Assembly: GCA_902399975.1 (NCBI GenBank)
Contig: CABOHA010000001.1
Coordinates: 521,397 to 585,396 of the forward strand
Length of the DNA: 64,000 nucleotides
DNA from: Coriobacteriaceae bacterium
Lineage (GTDB): Bacteria; Actinomycetota; Coriobacteriia; Coriobacteriales; Coriobacteriaceae
Reading direction: 5' to 3'
Both the position numbers and the translations under genes were made by a program. The notes beneath the pieces were generated by a model. That model was not told the DNA's origin. It did not search any database and was given only the letters and a program-made list of their open reading frames with translations. Positions within the stretch are counted from its first letter, which is position 1, and each line of letters opens with the position of its first letter. Shown one piece after another: positions 29,703 to 37,448 of this stretch.

Positions 29703-29736
29703 AAGCAACAGGGTCGCTGGCCGCATACCATGAGCA

Positions 29737-29771
29737 ATGCCCCGTCCACGTGATTGCGTGGGCGGGGCATT
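29737..29771 (+). terminator. Terminator after the alpha-glucoside operon
   Basis: AATGCCCCG-CCACG pairs with CGTGG-CGGGGCATT across a short loop; the T-run after it is weak. Confidence 0.65.
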
Positions 29772-29868
29772 GTCATTTGGTAACGCGTTTTATCAAATAT
29801 GGCATTTATCTGCGGTAAAGGTGTTTAGCACCGCTGAGGGCCGCGTTTTATACCGCCTGCCGAACTGT

Positions 29869-29884
29869 GTTGTTGCCAAACAAC
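29869..29884. promoter_or_regulatory. Palindrome upstream of the hydrogenase operon
   Basis: GTTGTTGCCAAACAAC has GTTGTT/AACAAC arms around a 4-bp centre, 75 bp before the first gene. It resembles a shortened Rex-type (NADH-responsive) operator, which would suit a hydrogenase. Confidence 0.35.
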
Positions 29885-29958
29885 TTATTAGGCCAGTGTG
29901 TTGCATGTAGCATTTTCGCCCGGCCTCGCCTCCGGGCTGCCATGTGAGAGGGGATCTT

Positions 29959-31791
29959 ATGGCACGACTGCATGTAATGGAGCGCAGCCACGCCCAGGCC
30001 GTTATGGACGACCTGCATGATGCGCTTGGACGTCGTCTGGCGGTGAGCTCGCTTGCCCCGTGCCCCGTCGAGTTTACGGCGGCGCTCGTCAACCTGTGCT
30101 CCACCCAGAGCTGCGGCAAGTGCACACCCTGTCGTGTGGGCCTGAGCGCGCTGAGCGACCTGCTCGCCGACGTGCTCGAAGGACGCGCCGGCGATTCCAC
30201 GCTCAACCTCATCGAGCGTACGGCCCGCACCATCTATCTTTCGAGCGATTGCGCCATCGGCTACGAGGCTGGTGCCATGGCGCTCACCGCCATTCGCGGC
30301 TTCCGCGACGACTTTGAGCACCACATCCGCGAGCATTCCTGCGGCTTTGATCGCGAGGCGCGCGTTCCGTGCGTCTCGGGCTGCCCGGCGCACGTCGACA
30401 TCCCCGGGTACATCTCGCTCGTCGAGGCAGGCCGGTATGCCGACGCCGTCAAGGTCATCCGCAAGAACAACCCACTGCCGCTCGTCTGCGGCTTGGTGTG
30501 CGAGCATCCCTGCGAGATGCATTGCCGCCGCGGCATGGTCGACGACCCCATGAACATCCTCGCCCTCAAGCGTTTTGCCGTCGAGCATAGTGACCTCAAC
30601 GACCACAAGCCGCATGTCGTGGACAATACCGGCAAGCGTGTCGCTGTGGTCGGCGGCGGCCCGGCTGGCCTCTCCTGCGCCTATTATCTGGCCGTGATGG
30701 GCCATAAGGTGACGATTTTTGAGCAGCGTCACCACCTGGGTGGCATGCTACGCTACGGTATCCCCAGTTATCGTCTGCCGCGTGAGCGCCTGCAGGCCGA
30801 GATTGACTGGATCTTGAGCGCCGGCATCGACGTTGAGCTCGATCACTCCGTCAACGGCGAGGAGCTTGCCCGCCTGCGTGACGAGTTCGATGCCGTCTAC
30901 CTGGCCATCGGTGCCCATAGCGACAAGAAGCTCGGCCTTCCGGGCGAAGAGGCGCCCGGCGTGGAGTCGGCCGTCAAGATGCTGCGCGCCATCGGTGACG
31001 ACGAGCTGCCCGACCTGAGCGGCCAGCGCGTGTGCGTCATCGGCGGCGGCAACGTGGCCATGGACGTGGCTCGCTCTGCCGTGCGCTGCGGTGCCGAAAA
31101 GGTGAGCATCGTCTACCGCCGCCGCATCTGCGATATGACGGCTCAGGACGCCGAGATTGCCGGTGCCCAGGCCGAGGGCTGCGAGGTGCTGGAGCTGACG
31201 GCGCCGCTCGCCATCGAGACGGGCGAGGACGGTCGCGTGAGCGGCCTGCGCGTGCAGCCGCAGATTATCGGCGAGCCCCGTCGCGGTCGTCCGGCCCCGC
31301 GTGCCGCCGCGACGCCCGAGCGCGTCATTCCCTGCGAGCGCGTGTTCGTGGCCATTGGCCAGGACATCGATTCCAAGCCGTTTGAGGACATGGGTATCGC
31401 CTGCAAGTGGGGCTGCGTCATCACCGACTCGGACGGCGCCGTGCCCAACTTCGATGGCCTCTTTAGCGGCGGCGACTGTCAGACCGGCCCCGCCACCGTT
31501 ATCCGCGCCATCAACGCCGGCCGCGTGGCCTCGGCAAATATTGACCGTTATCTGGGCTTTGATCATAAGATCAAACTCGAAGTCGAGCTGCCGACCGTCC
31601 AGTTTAAGGGCAAGCACGAGTGCGGCCGCTGCGAGCTGGGCGAGCGTGAGGCCGGCGAGCGTATCCACGATTGGAATCTGGTCGAGCAAGGTCTTACCGA
31701 GCAGGAGGCGCGCCAGGAGGCGAGCCGCTGCCTGCGTTGCGATCACTTTGGCTTTGGCGCGTTCCGCGGAGGGAGGAACTTGGAATGGTAG
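29959..31791 (+). CDS. NuoF-type Fe-S domain fused to GltD-like NAD(P)H flavoprotein
   Basis: The 610-residue protein is a fusion. Residues 40-110 or so match the [4Fe-4S] domain of NuoF: SCGKCTPCRVG, then a fourth Cys 39 residues later in SSDCAIG, without NuoF's FMN domain. From residue 130 it is GltD-like: CPAHVD and CGLVCEHPCEMHCRRG cysteine clusters, FAD motif VGGGPAGLSC, NAD(P)H motif VIGGGNVAMDVA. The C-terminus adds CGRCELGE and CLRCD. It likely moves electrons between NAD(P)H and the [FeFe] hydrogenase encoded next, with which it overlaps by 7 bp. The ATG at 29959 follows AGAGGGG; GTG at 29944 is less likely. Confidence 0.88.
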   Translation: MARLHVMERSHAQAVMDDLHDALGRRLAVSSLAPCPVEFTAALVNLCSTQSCGKCTPCRVGLSALSDLLADVLEGRAGDSTLNLIERTARTIYLSSDCAIGYEAGAMALTAIRGFRDDFEHHIREHSCGFDREARVPCVSGCPAHVDIPGYISLVEAGRYADAVKVIRKNNPLPLVCGLVCEHPCEMHCRRGMVDDPMNILALKRFAVEHSDLNDHKPHVVDNTGKRVAVVGGGPAGLSCAYYLAVMGHKVTIFEQRHHLGGMLRYGIPSYRLPRERLQAEIDWILSAGIDVELDHSVNGEELARLRDEFDAVYLAIGAHSDKKLGLPGEEAPGVESAVKMLRAIGDDELPDLSGQRVCVIGGGNVAMDVARSAVRCGAEKVSIVYRRRICDMTAQDAEIAGAQAEGCEVLELTAPLAIETGEDGRVSGLRVQPQIIGEPRRGRPAPRAAATPERVIPCERVFVAIGQDIDSKPFEDMGIACKWGCVITDSDGAVPNFDGLFSGGDCQTGPATVIRAINAGRVASANIDRYLGFDHKIKLEVELPTVQFKGKHECGRCELGEREAGERIHDWNLVEQGLTEQEARQEASRCLRCDHFGFGAFRGGRNLEW

Positions 31792-33596
31792 AGCCCAACA
31801 AAACCACCGTCAGCGACAACACCGAAAACGGAGCGCACAACATGGTCAGGCTCATTATCGATAACTGCGAAGTCGTGGTGCCCGAGCACACCACGATCCT
31901 GGACGCAGCCAAGTCCGTCGGTATCCAGATTCCCACCCTGTGCTATCTGCGCGATCTGAACGAGATCGGCGGCTGCCGCGTGTGCGTGGTCGAGGTTGAG
32001 GGCTGCGACCAACTGGTTGCCGCCTGCAACAACTACGTGCTCGACGGCATGGTGGTCTACACCAACAGCCCCAAGGCGCGCGAGGCCCGTCGCACTAACG
32101 TTCAGCTGCTCCTGTCGCAGCACGACGCGCAGTGCGCGAGCTGCGTGCGCAGCGGCAACTGCAACCTGCAGACGATTGCCAACGACCTGGGCATTTTCTA
32201 TCTGCCGTATCAAAAGCACCTGGCGCGCGAGGCGTGGGACTTCGACCTTCCCATCATTCGCGACAACGACAAGTGCATTAAATGCATGCGCTGCATCAAG
32301 GTGTGCGAGAGCGTCCAGGGCCTGGGGATTTGGGACCTGACCAACCGCGCCACGCATACCGCCGTGGGCACCCGCGGGCGTGCGCCGATCGGCAAGACCG
32401 ATTGCGTCGCATGCGGCCAGTGCATCACGCATTGCCCGACGGGCGCGCTGCGCGAGCGCGACGACACCGAGACCGTGTTCGACGCTCTCGCCGATCCCAA
32501 TAAGATCGTGCTGGTGCAGATTGCGCCGGCCGTGCGTAGCGCTTGGGGCGAGGAGCTTGGCATTCCGCGTGAGGAGGCCACCGTTGAGCGCCTGGCCTGC
32601 GCGCTGCGCCGCGTGGGCTTTGAGTACGTGTTCGATACCGATTTCTCGGCCGACCTCACCATTATGGAGGAGGGCTCCGAGCTGATCGAGCGCCTGGGCG
32701 CCGCCGCCAAGGGCGAGGGCTATAGCCGCGGCTGGCCCATGTTCACGAGCTGCTGCCCGGGCTGGGTGCGCTTTGTGAAGGCACGTTACCCCGAGTTTGT
32801 CGACAGCCTGTCCACGTCAAAGTCGCCGCAGCAGATGTTCGGCGCCATCGCCAAGACCTACTACGCCAAGGTGCTGGGCGTGGAGCCCGAGCGTCTGTTC
32901 GTGGTGTCCGTTATGCCGTGCACGGCCAAGAAGGCCGAGTGTGCGCTGCCGAGCATGATGGGCGAGGACGGTACGCCCGACGTTGACGTTGCGCTGACGG
33001 TACGCGAGATGGTGCGCATGATCCGCGCGAGCCACGTGAGCGTTGATACGCTGGTCGAGGAGCCGCTCGATACGCCGCTGGGCTTTGGCACGGGCGCAGG
33101 TGTGATCTTTGGCGCCACGGGCGGCGTGATGGAGGCCGCCGTGCGCTCGGCCTATTACCTGGTGACGGGCGAGAATCCCGACGCCGACTTCTTTACCGAC
33201 GTGCGTGGCCTGGACGGCTGGAAGGAAGCCGTGGCCGATATCGATGGCACCAAGGTGCGCGTCGCCGTGGCGCACGGGCTGGGCAACGCCGCCCGCCTGC
33301 TCGACGCGATTCGCGCCGGCCGCGTGAGCTATGACTTCGTTGAGGTCATGGCGTGCCCGGGCGGCTGCGTCGGTGGCGGCGGCCAGCCCATCCATGACGG
33401 CTGCGAGCTGGCGGAAGAGCGCGGCCAGGTGCTCTGGGGCCTCGATGCGGCGGCCGACATTCGCTTCTCGCACGAGAACCCCGATGTTCAGGTATGCTAT
33501 CGCGAGTTCTTGGGTGCGCCGCCCTCGCCGCTGGCCGAGGAATTGCTGCATACCGATCATCACGCATGGACGATGCCTAACGAGGGGACGTGCTAG
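31785..33596 (+). CDS. hydA: [FeFe] hydrogenase, group A
   Basis: The 603-residue catalytic subunit starts with a [2Fe-2S] ferredoxin domain (CYLRDLNEIGGCRVC). A His-Cys3 cluster (HDAQCASCVRSGNC) and two [4Fe-4S] motifs (CIKCMRCIKVC; CVACGQCITHC) follow. The H-cluster domain has all three signatures: TSCCPGW near 322, MPCTAKKAE near 376 and MACPGGCVGGGGQP near 521. It interconverts protons and H2 in the cytoplasm. ATG at 31785 has a GGAGG site; ATG at 31842 is an alternative. The HydEFG maturases are not in the window. It shares an operon with the flavoprotein upstream and an ABC transporter downstream. Confidence 0.96.
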   Translation: MVEPNKTTVSDNTENGAHNMVRLIIDNCEVVVPEHTTILDAAKSVGIQIPTLCYLRDLNEIGGCRVCVVEVEGCDQLVAACNNYVLDGMVVYTNSPKAREARRTNVQLLLSQHDAQCASCVRSGNCNLQTIANDLGIFYLPYQKHLAREAWDFDLPIIRDNDKCIKCMRCIKVCESVQGLGIWDLTNRATHTAVGTRGRAPIGKTDCVACGQCITHCPTGALRERDDTETVFDALADPNKIVLVQIAPAVRSAWGEELGIPREEATVERLACALRRVGFEYVFDTDFSADLTIMEEGSELIERLGAAAKGEGYSRGWPMFTSCCPGWVRFVKARYPEFVDSLSTSKSPQQMFGAIAKTYYAKVLGVEPERLFVVSVMPCTAKKAECALPSMMGEDGTPDVDVALTVREMVRMIRASHVSVDTLVEEPLDTPLGFGTGAGVIFGATGGVMEAAVRSAYYLVTGENPDADFFTDVRGLDGWKEAVADIDGTKVRVAVAHGLGNAARLLDAIRAGRVSYDFVEVMACPGGCVGGGGQPIHDGCELAEERGQVLWGLDAAADIRFSHENPDVQVCYREFLGAPPSPLAEELLHTDHHAWTMPNEGTC

Positions 33597-33598
33597 CG

Positions 33599-34654
33599 AT
33601 GCGCGCGTTTGATTTTGAAATGTCGCGCCGGGGGTTTGCCTCGGCGCTCGCCGCGGGCGCCCTGTCACTTGCGCTCGCGGGCTGTGGCGGCGGGGGTGCC
33701 GGTGCCGGGTCCGCCGCGGGCTCGGCTGCCACGGACGGCGCCGGTGCTGCCGCAGAGCCGGTCGAGGTGCACGTCGCCTCGCTCAAGGGGCCAACCTCGA
33801 TTGGTCTGGTGCAGTTTATGGACCGGGCGGCCGATGGCGAGACGGACAATGAGTTCGACTTTGCGATCAATACTGCCGCCGATGAGATTGTGCCCAAGGT
33901 CATTCAGGGCGATATCGACATTGCCCTGGTGCCCGCCAACGTGGCGAGTGTGCTCTACAACAAGACCGAGGGCGCGGTGCAGGTCATCGACATCAACACG
34001 CTGGGCGTGCTGAATGTGGTGACGGGCGACGCGAGTGTGGCCTCGTTTGGCGATCTGGCGGGCCATACCGTCTATATGACGGGCAAGGGCACCACGCCGG
34101 AGTACGTCATGAACTACCTGCTGGAGCGCGCAGGCCTGACCGGCCAGGTGACGCTCGAGTTTAAGAGCGAGCCCACCGAGGTGCTGTCGGCCCTGCTTGC
34201 CGATTCGTCTGCCGTGGGCGTGCTGCCGGAGCCGTTCAAGACCGCTGCCATCGCCAAGAGCGAAGGCAAGCTGTCGGCGCCGGTGAGCCTGACCGATGCG
34301 TGGGACGAACTGGCGGGTGACACGGACTCCCGTTTGCTGACGGGCGTGACCGTGGTGCGCCGTGCCTTTGCCGAGGAACATCCCGAGGCCGTGGCGGAGT
34401 TCTTGAGCTGCCATGCGGCGAGCGTTAAGGCTGTCAATGCGGCGCCGGCAGACTGGGCGCAGGCCGTGGCCGATGCCGGCATCGTGGACAACGCCAAGAT
34501 CGCCGAGAAGGCGATTCCCGGGTGCATGCTTGTCTGCCAGACGGGCAAGGATATGAAGGCGGCGCTTAGCGGGTATCTGCAGGTGCTGTCCGACGCGGAC
34601 GCGAGCGCCGTGGGTGGTAAACTTCCGGCTGACGATTTCTACTACTTGGAGTAG
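33599..34654 (+). CDS. ABC transporter substrate-binding lipoprotein (NitT/TauT/ThiY type)
   Basis: The 351-residue exported protein has a twin-arginine-like SRRGF motif (residues 9-13) before a hydrophobic segment. A lipobox LALAGC follows, with Cys29 as the lipid anchor, then a Gly/Ala-rich linker. The mature part is a type-II periplasmic-binding fold of the NMT1/SsuA/ThiY kind (DIDIALVPANVASVLYNK; GTTPEYVMNYLLE). The ligand is unknown. It starts 2 bp after hydA, close enough to be co-expressed. An in-frame GTG at 33590 overlapping hydA is an alternative start. Confidence 0.9.
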   Translation: MRAFDFEMSRRGFASALAAGALSLALAGCGGGGAGAGSAAGSAATDGAGAAAEPVEVHVASLKGPTSIGLVQFMDRAADGETDNEFDFAINTAADEIVPKVIQGDIDIALVPANVASVLYNKTEGAVQVIDINTLGVLNVVTGDASVASFGDLAGHTVYMTGKGTTPEYVMNYLLERAGLTGQVTLEFKSEPTEVLSALLADSSAVGVLPEPFKTAAIAKSEGKLSAPVSLTDAWDELAGDTDSRLLTGVTVVRRAFAEEHPEAVAEFLSCHAASVKAVNAAPADWAQAVADAGIVDNAKIAEKAIPGCMLVCQTGKDMKAALSGYLQVLSDADASAVGGKLPADDFYYLE

Positions 34655-34657
34655 CCC

Positions 34658-36037
34658 GTGCGTGCGTTTGCTCGACAAATGACAGAGCGTATGAAGGCGG
34701 TGGCGGCAGCAGGTGCCGTCGCCGCCTTTTGGCTTGCCGCGTGGATGCTGGTGGCGGCGCTGGTGGCGCAGCCGTTGATTTTGCCGGGGCCGGGCGCCGT
34801 CGTGGTGGCGTTGCTGCGACTGGTATGCGATGCCAGCACATGGGCGATTCTGGCAGGCTCGGGTGCGCGTATCTTGGGCGGGCTGGCGCTTGCCGCGGTG
34901 TGCGGCGGCGTACTGGCGGGAGTCTCGGTGCGATCGCTGACGTTTGCCCGCTTGGTGGCGCCGGCGCTTTCGTTTGTTAAGGCGACACCGGTTGCCTGCG
35001 TGGTGGTCCTGCTGCTCATTTGGTTGGGGTCGGCGCGCGTGAGCATTGCAGCGGTCTTTTTGATGGCTCTGCCGGGCGTGTATTTTTCGTTGGTCGAGGG
35101 CTTGATGCAAGCGGATAAACCGCTGGAGCAGATGTTTCGTCTGCATGGCGTGCGGGGCTGGCGACTGTTTTGTGCCCACACCTGGCGCGAAGTCCTGCCG
35201 TTTGTGCTTTCGTGTGCCCGCGCCGTGATTGGCATGAGCTGGAAGGCCGGTGTGGCGGCGGAGCTGATCGGCATGGCGACGGGCACCGTGGGCGAGCGCA
35301 TCTATCAGGCGAAGCTTTTGATTGAGACTGCCGATTTGCTGGCCTGGACCGTGCTGGTTGTTATGGCTTCGTGGGCATGCGAGCGCGTGCTGGTGTGGCT
35401 GCTGCGGGCTTCGGGGCCAGCGGCGTGGCGTGCGGCGGTGCTGTCGCATGGACGCGGCTTGCACGGGCGTGCGGGCGGTTCTGCTGGCGGCGGGGTTGCG
35501 GCGGAGCTTGCGCTTGCTGCGGGCGATTGTGCGCCCTGGGCGCCGGCGCTCGACGGTCTGGTGCTCAACGTGCCCGCGGGCGGGCGTATCTGTGTGATGG
35601 GTGCTTCGGGCATGGGCAAGTCGACGCTGCTTTCGTTGGCAGCGGGGGAGTGCGCGCCGTGCTCGATGGTGTTTCAGGACGCGCGCTTGGTCGAGTCCGC
35701 CTCGGCGCTGGATAACGTGCTGGTGTGCGCCGATGCGCGTGCGGATGCTTCGAGCGCCGCGGCATTGCTGCGCCTGCTGGTGCCGGGAATCGATGTGAAT
35801 GCGTGCATGGCCGAGCTTTCGGGCGGGCAACGCCGTCGCGTCGAGATTGCCCGCGCCCTGCTGTGCCCAGGCGATGCGGTGATTCTGGACGAGCCCTTTA
35901 CCGGTCTAGATACCGCTGCGCGCGACGCATGCGCCGAGGTCGTGCTCGACTTGCTCGACGGTCGCATGCTGCTGCTCGCCACGCACGATGCCGCCGACGC
36001 TCAGGCTCTCGATATCTCTGACATCATCACGCTCTAA
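34658..36037 (+). CDS. ABC transporter permease-ATPase fusion
   Basis: The 459-residue protein joins both remaining parts of the transporter. Residues 15-255 or so are a binding-protein-dependent permease (SsuC/TauC type) with about six hydrophobic segments and the EAA-like loop VAAELIGMATGTVGERI. A Gly/Ala-rich linker near 265-280 leads to an ATP-binding cassette. The cassette has Walker A GASGMGKST near 315, signature LSGGQ near 388, Walker B VILDEP and switch THD. Permease and ATPase are normally separate chains; the ATPase is short (about 180 residues). It begins 3 bp after the lipoprotein gene with a GTG start. Confidence 0.9.
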   Translation: MRAFARQMTERMKAVAAAGAVAAFWLAAWMLVAALVAQPLILPGPGAVVVALLRLVCDASTWAILAGSGARILGGLALAAVCGGVLAGVSVRSLTFARLVAPALSFVKATPVACVVVLLLIWLGSARVSIAAVFLMALPGVYFSLVEGLMQADKPLEQMFRLHGVRGWRLFCAHTWREVLPFVLSCARAVIGMSWKAGVAAELIGMATGTVGERIYQAKLLIETADLLAWTVLVVMASWACERVLVWLLRASGPAAWRAAVLSHGRGLHGRAGGSAGGGVAAELALAAGDCAPWAPALDGLVLNVPAGGRICVMGASGMGKSTLLSLAAGECAPCSMVFQDARLVESASALDNVLVCADARADASSAAALLRLLVPGIDVNACMAELSGGQRRRVEIARALLCPGDAVILDEPFTGLDTAARDACAEVVLDLLDGRMLLLATHDAADAQALDISDIITL

Positions 36038-36057
36038 ATACTAATTCAGCAACAAAA

Positions 36058-36091
36058 TGATCCGTTTTCCTCCGTCCCCATGGGGTCGGCT
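36058..36091 (+). repeat. 34-bp direct repeat, copy 1
   Basis: TGATCCGTTTTCCTCC followed by a CCCCATGGGG core and TCGGCT. It matches copy 2 (36455-36488) at 31 of 34 positions, and the two copies bracket the RelB-like gene. This copy lies 20 bp after the ABC fusion gene. Confidence 0.8.
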
Positions 36092-36093
36092 GT

Positions 36094-36138
36094 GGTATTC
36101 TATCTGCGGGGTAATACTTAGGAATACCAAGTAATACC
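36094..36138. promoter_or_regulatory. Operator array upstream of the RelB-like gene
   Basis: Four copies of a GGTATT(A)C word lie in both orientations at 36094-36100, 36111-36117 (inverse), 36122-36128 (inverse) and 36131-36138 (inverse), spaced 9-17 bp apart. Multiple half-sites upstream of an antitoxin gene are typical of autorepression. TATTCT or TAATACT within them could be -10 elements. Confidence 0.5.
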
Positions 36139-36252
36139 AACGCCGCAGAAACAAACTCCAGATGCGGGCCAATCGGGTTGCCTTCACAGCCCGTCGCCCA
36201 GCCGCGTGGCCCGCATCTATCCGCACCACCGTCGTTTCAAAAAGGAAGCGCC

Positions 36253-36453
36253 ATGGCAGAACACATGACCCCGGTTGTCGCGAAGGTCTTGCCCGAGGAA
36301 AAGGCGGCCTTCGCGGCGGCAACCCAGCTCGTGGGCACCACACCGTCCAACGCCATCCGCATGTTTATCGCCGCGTTTAATCGCTGCGGCACCTTTCCGT
36401 TCGACATTTCGCCCAACGGGGCCTTTGGCACTGCGCCTGATTCTCATCAATAA
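36253..36453 (+). CDS. RelB/DinJ-family antitoxin-like protein, no adjacent toxin
   Basis: The 66-residue protein has the ribbon-helix-helix pattern of RelB/DinJ antitoxins. A basic first strand (TPVVAKVLPEEKAAF) leads to TTPSNAIRMFIAAFNRCGTFPFDI, the conserved helix-turn-helix block. Such proteins bind DNA as dimers and neutralise an mRNA-cleaving YafQ/RelE toxin. No toxin gene follows; the next gene is an unrelated membrane protease 83 bp on. AAAGGAAG precedes the ATG. Four half-sites upstream suggest it still regulates its own promoter. It may be a remnant or a lone regulator. Confidence 0.8.
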   Translation: MAEHMTPVVAKVLPEEKAAFAAATQLVGTTPSNAIRMFIAAFNRCGTFPFDISPNGAFGTAPDSHQ

Positions 36454-36454
36454 G

Positions 36455-36488
36455 TGATCCGTTTTCCTCCATCCCCATGGGATCAGCT
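36455..36488 (+). repeat. 34-bp direct repeat, copy 2
   Basis: This copy starts 2 bp after the RelB-like stop codon and differs from copy 1 (36058-36091) by three G/A changes. It lies in the short leader of the CPBP protease gene. Confidence 0.8.
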
Positions 36489-36536
36489 CTCTGCCGAGTT
36501 GTGGTAGAACTAGGGAACGGTTTTGAGGAGGTTGGC

Positions 36537-37448
36537 ATGCTCAATGCGATGATTTGGGCGCTTGCCTGTTTTGGCGTCGTCGCTGCCGATATAGCCCTGA
36601 GCGTCGTTTTGTTCTCCGCCCTTGGCGTCGCATCGGTGTTCATGGGTTTTTCAATCGATGACCTCGACATTCAATTGCTTCAGGCCGTCGCGCAGACGGT
36701 ATCGTTTTTGATGGCGCTGCTGTGGTGGCGTTATCTGTGGCCGCGCTCGTTTATGGTGCGCTGGCAGGGCGAGCGCCCGCTTGGCGGGGGAGCAGGCAAA
36801 GCATGGAGGCGCATCGCCTGCGTTATCGTGATCGGCCTTGCCCTGCAGGTGGTCGTTGGCTACGTGACCGACGCCGTGCTGTCGCTGTTGCCCGAGGCGG
36901 CGGCCGATTACAGCGAGCTTGTCGAGGAGACGGGCATGGGCGACACGAGCTATCTGGCCGTCCTGACCACGGTGCTCGGCGCTCCGTTTTGCGAGGAACT
37001 GCTGGTGCGCGGTATCATTTTTGAGTTTTCGCTCCGAGCGTTTAACCCGCAGTGCCGTCCGCTCTGGAAACGCCGGCGCCGCGCGAACGCGCAAGACGGC
37101 GCCATGGTGCCCTGGGCGGCCCCGAGTACCTGGGGCATCGCCGCGGCGATTGTGCTGCAGGCGGCAATCTTCGGCTTTATGCATATGAACTGGGTGCAGG
37201 GCTGCTACGCCGGCGCCGCCGGTCTGGTCTTTGGCTGGGTGCTCGTGACCACCGGAAAGCTCCGTTACACGATCCTGCTGCACTTTGCCTTTAATGCCGG
37301 GTCGTATCTCATGGGCCTGCTGTGGTTTGTGAACACGCCGCTCGACGTGATAATCACGGTCGCGATCGCCGGCGTGATCCTGGTGGAGGCAATGCGCTCG
37401 CTGCGCCAAGCGTGTGGGATGGACGCAGCGAGTGCACCACTTCGCTAG
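36537..37448 (+). CDS. CPBP-family intramembrane metalloprotease
   Basis: The 303-residue membrane protein has about seven hydrophobic segments and the three CPBP/Abi (CAAX protease) motifs in order: EELLVRG near residue 161, FGFMHMNW near 217 and HFAFNA near 252. These supply the Glu, His and Asn residues around the metal. Bacterial members act in bacteriocin self-immunity, signalling or membrane protein processing; the role here is unknown. The ATG at 36537 follows GAGGAGG. Its stop codon interlocks with the stop of the convergent radical-SAM gene (4-bp CTAG overlap). Confidence 0.9.
   Translation: MLNAMIWALACFGVVAADIALSVVLFSALGVASVFMGFSIDDLDIQLLQAVAQTVSFLMALLWWRYLWPRSFMVRWQGERPLGGGAGKAWRRIACVIVIGLALQVVVGYVTDAVLSLLPEAAADYSELVEETGMGDTSYLAVLTTVLGAPFCEELLVRGIIFEFSLRAFNPQCRPLWKRRRRANAQDGAMVPWAAPSTWGIAAAIVLQAAIFGFMHMNWVQGCYAGAAGLVFGWVLVTTGKLRYTILLHFAFNAGSYLMGLLWFVNTPLDVIITVAIAGVILVEAMRSLRQACGMDAASAPLR

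Noticed and set aside
26640..29726. 1028-codon minus-strand frame across the PTS permease and GH4 genes
   Set aside because: Spans two well-supported genes and their junction, product is low-complexity, no ribosome-binding site.
33665..35830. 721-codon minus-strand frame over the lipoprotein and ABC fusion genes
   Set aside because: Arg/His/Gln-rich shadow of GC-rich coding DNA.
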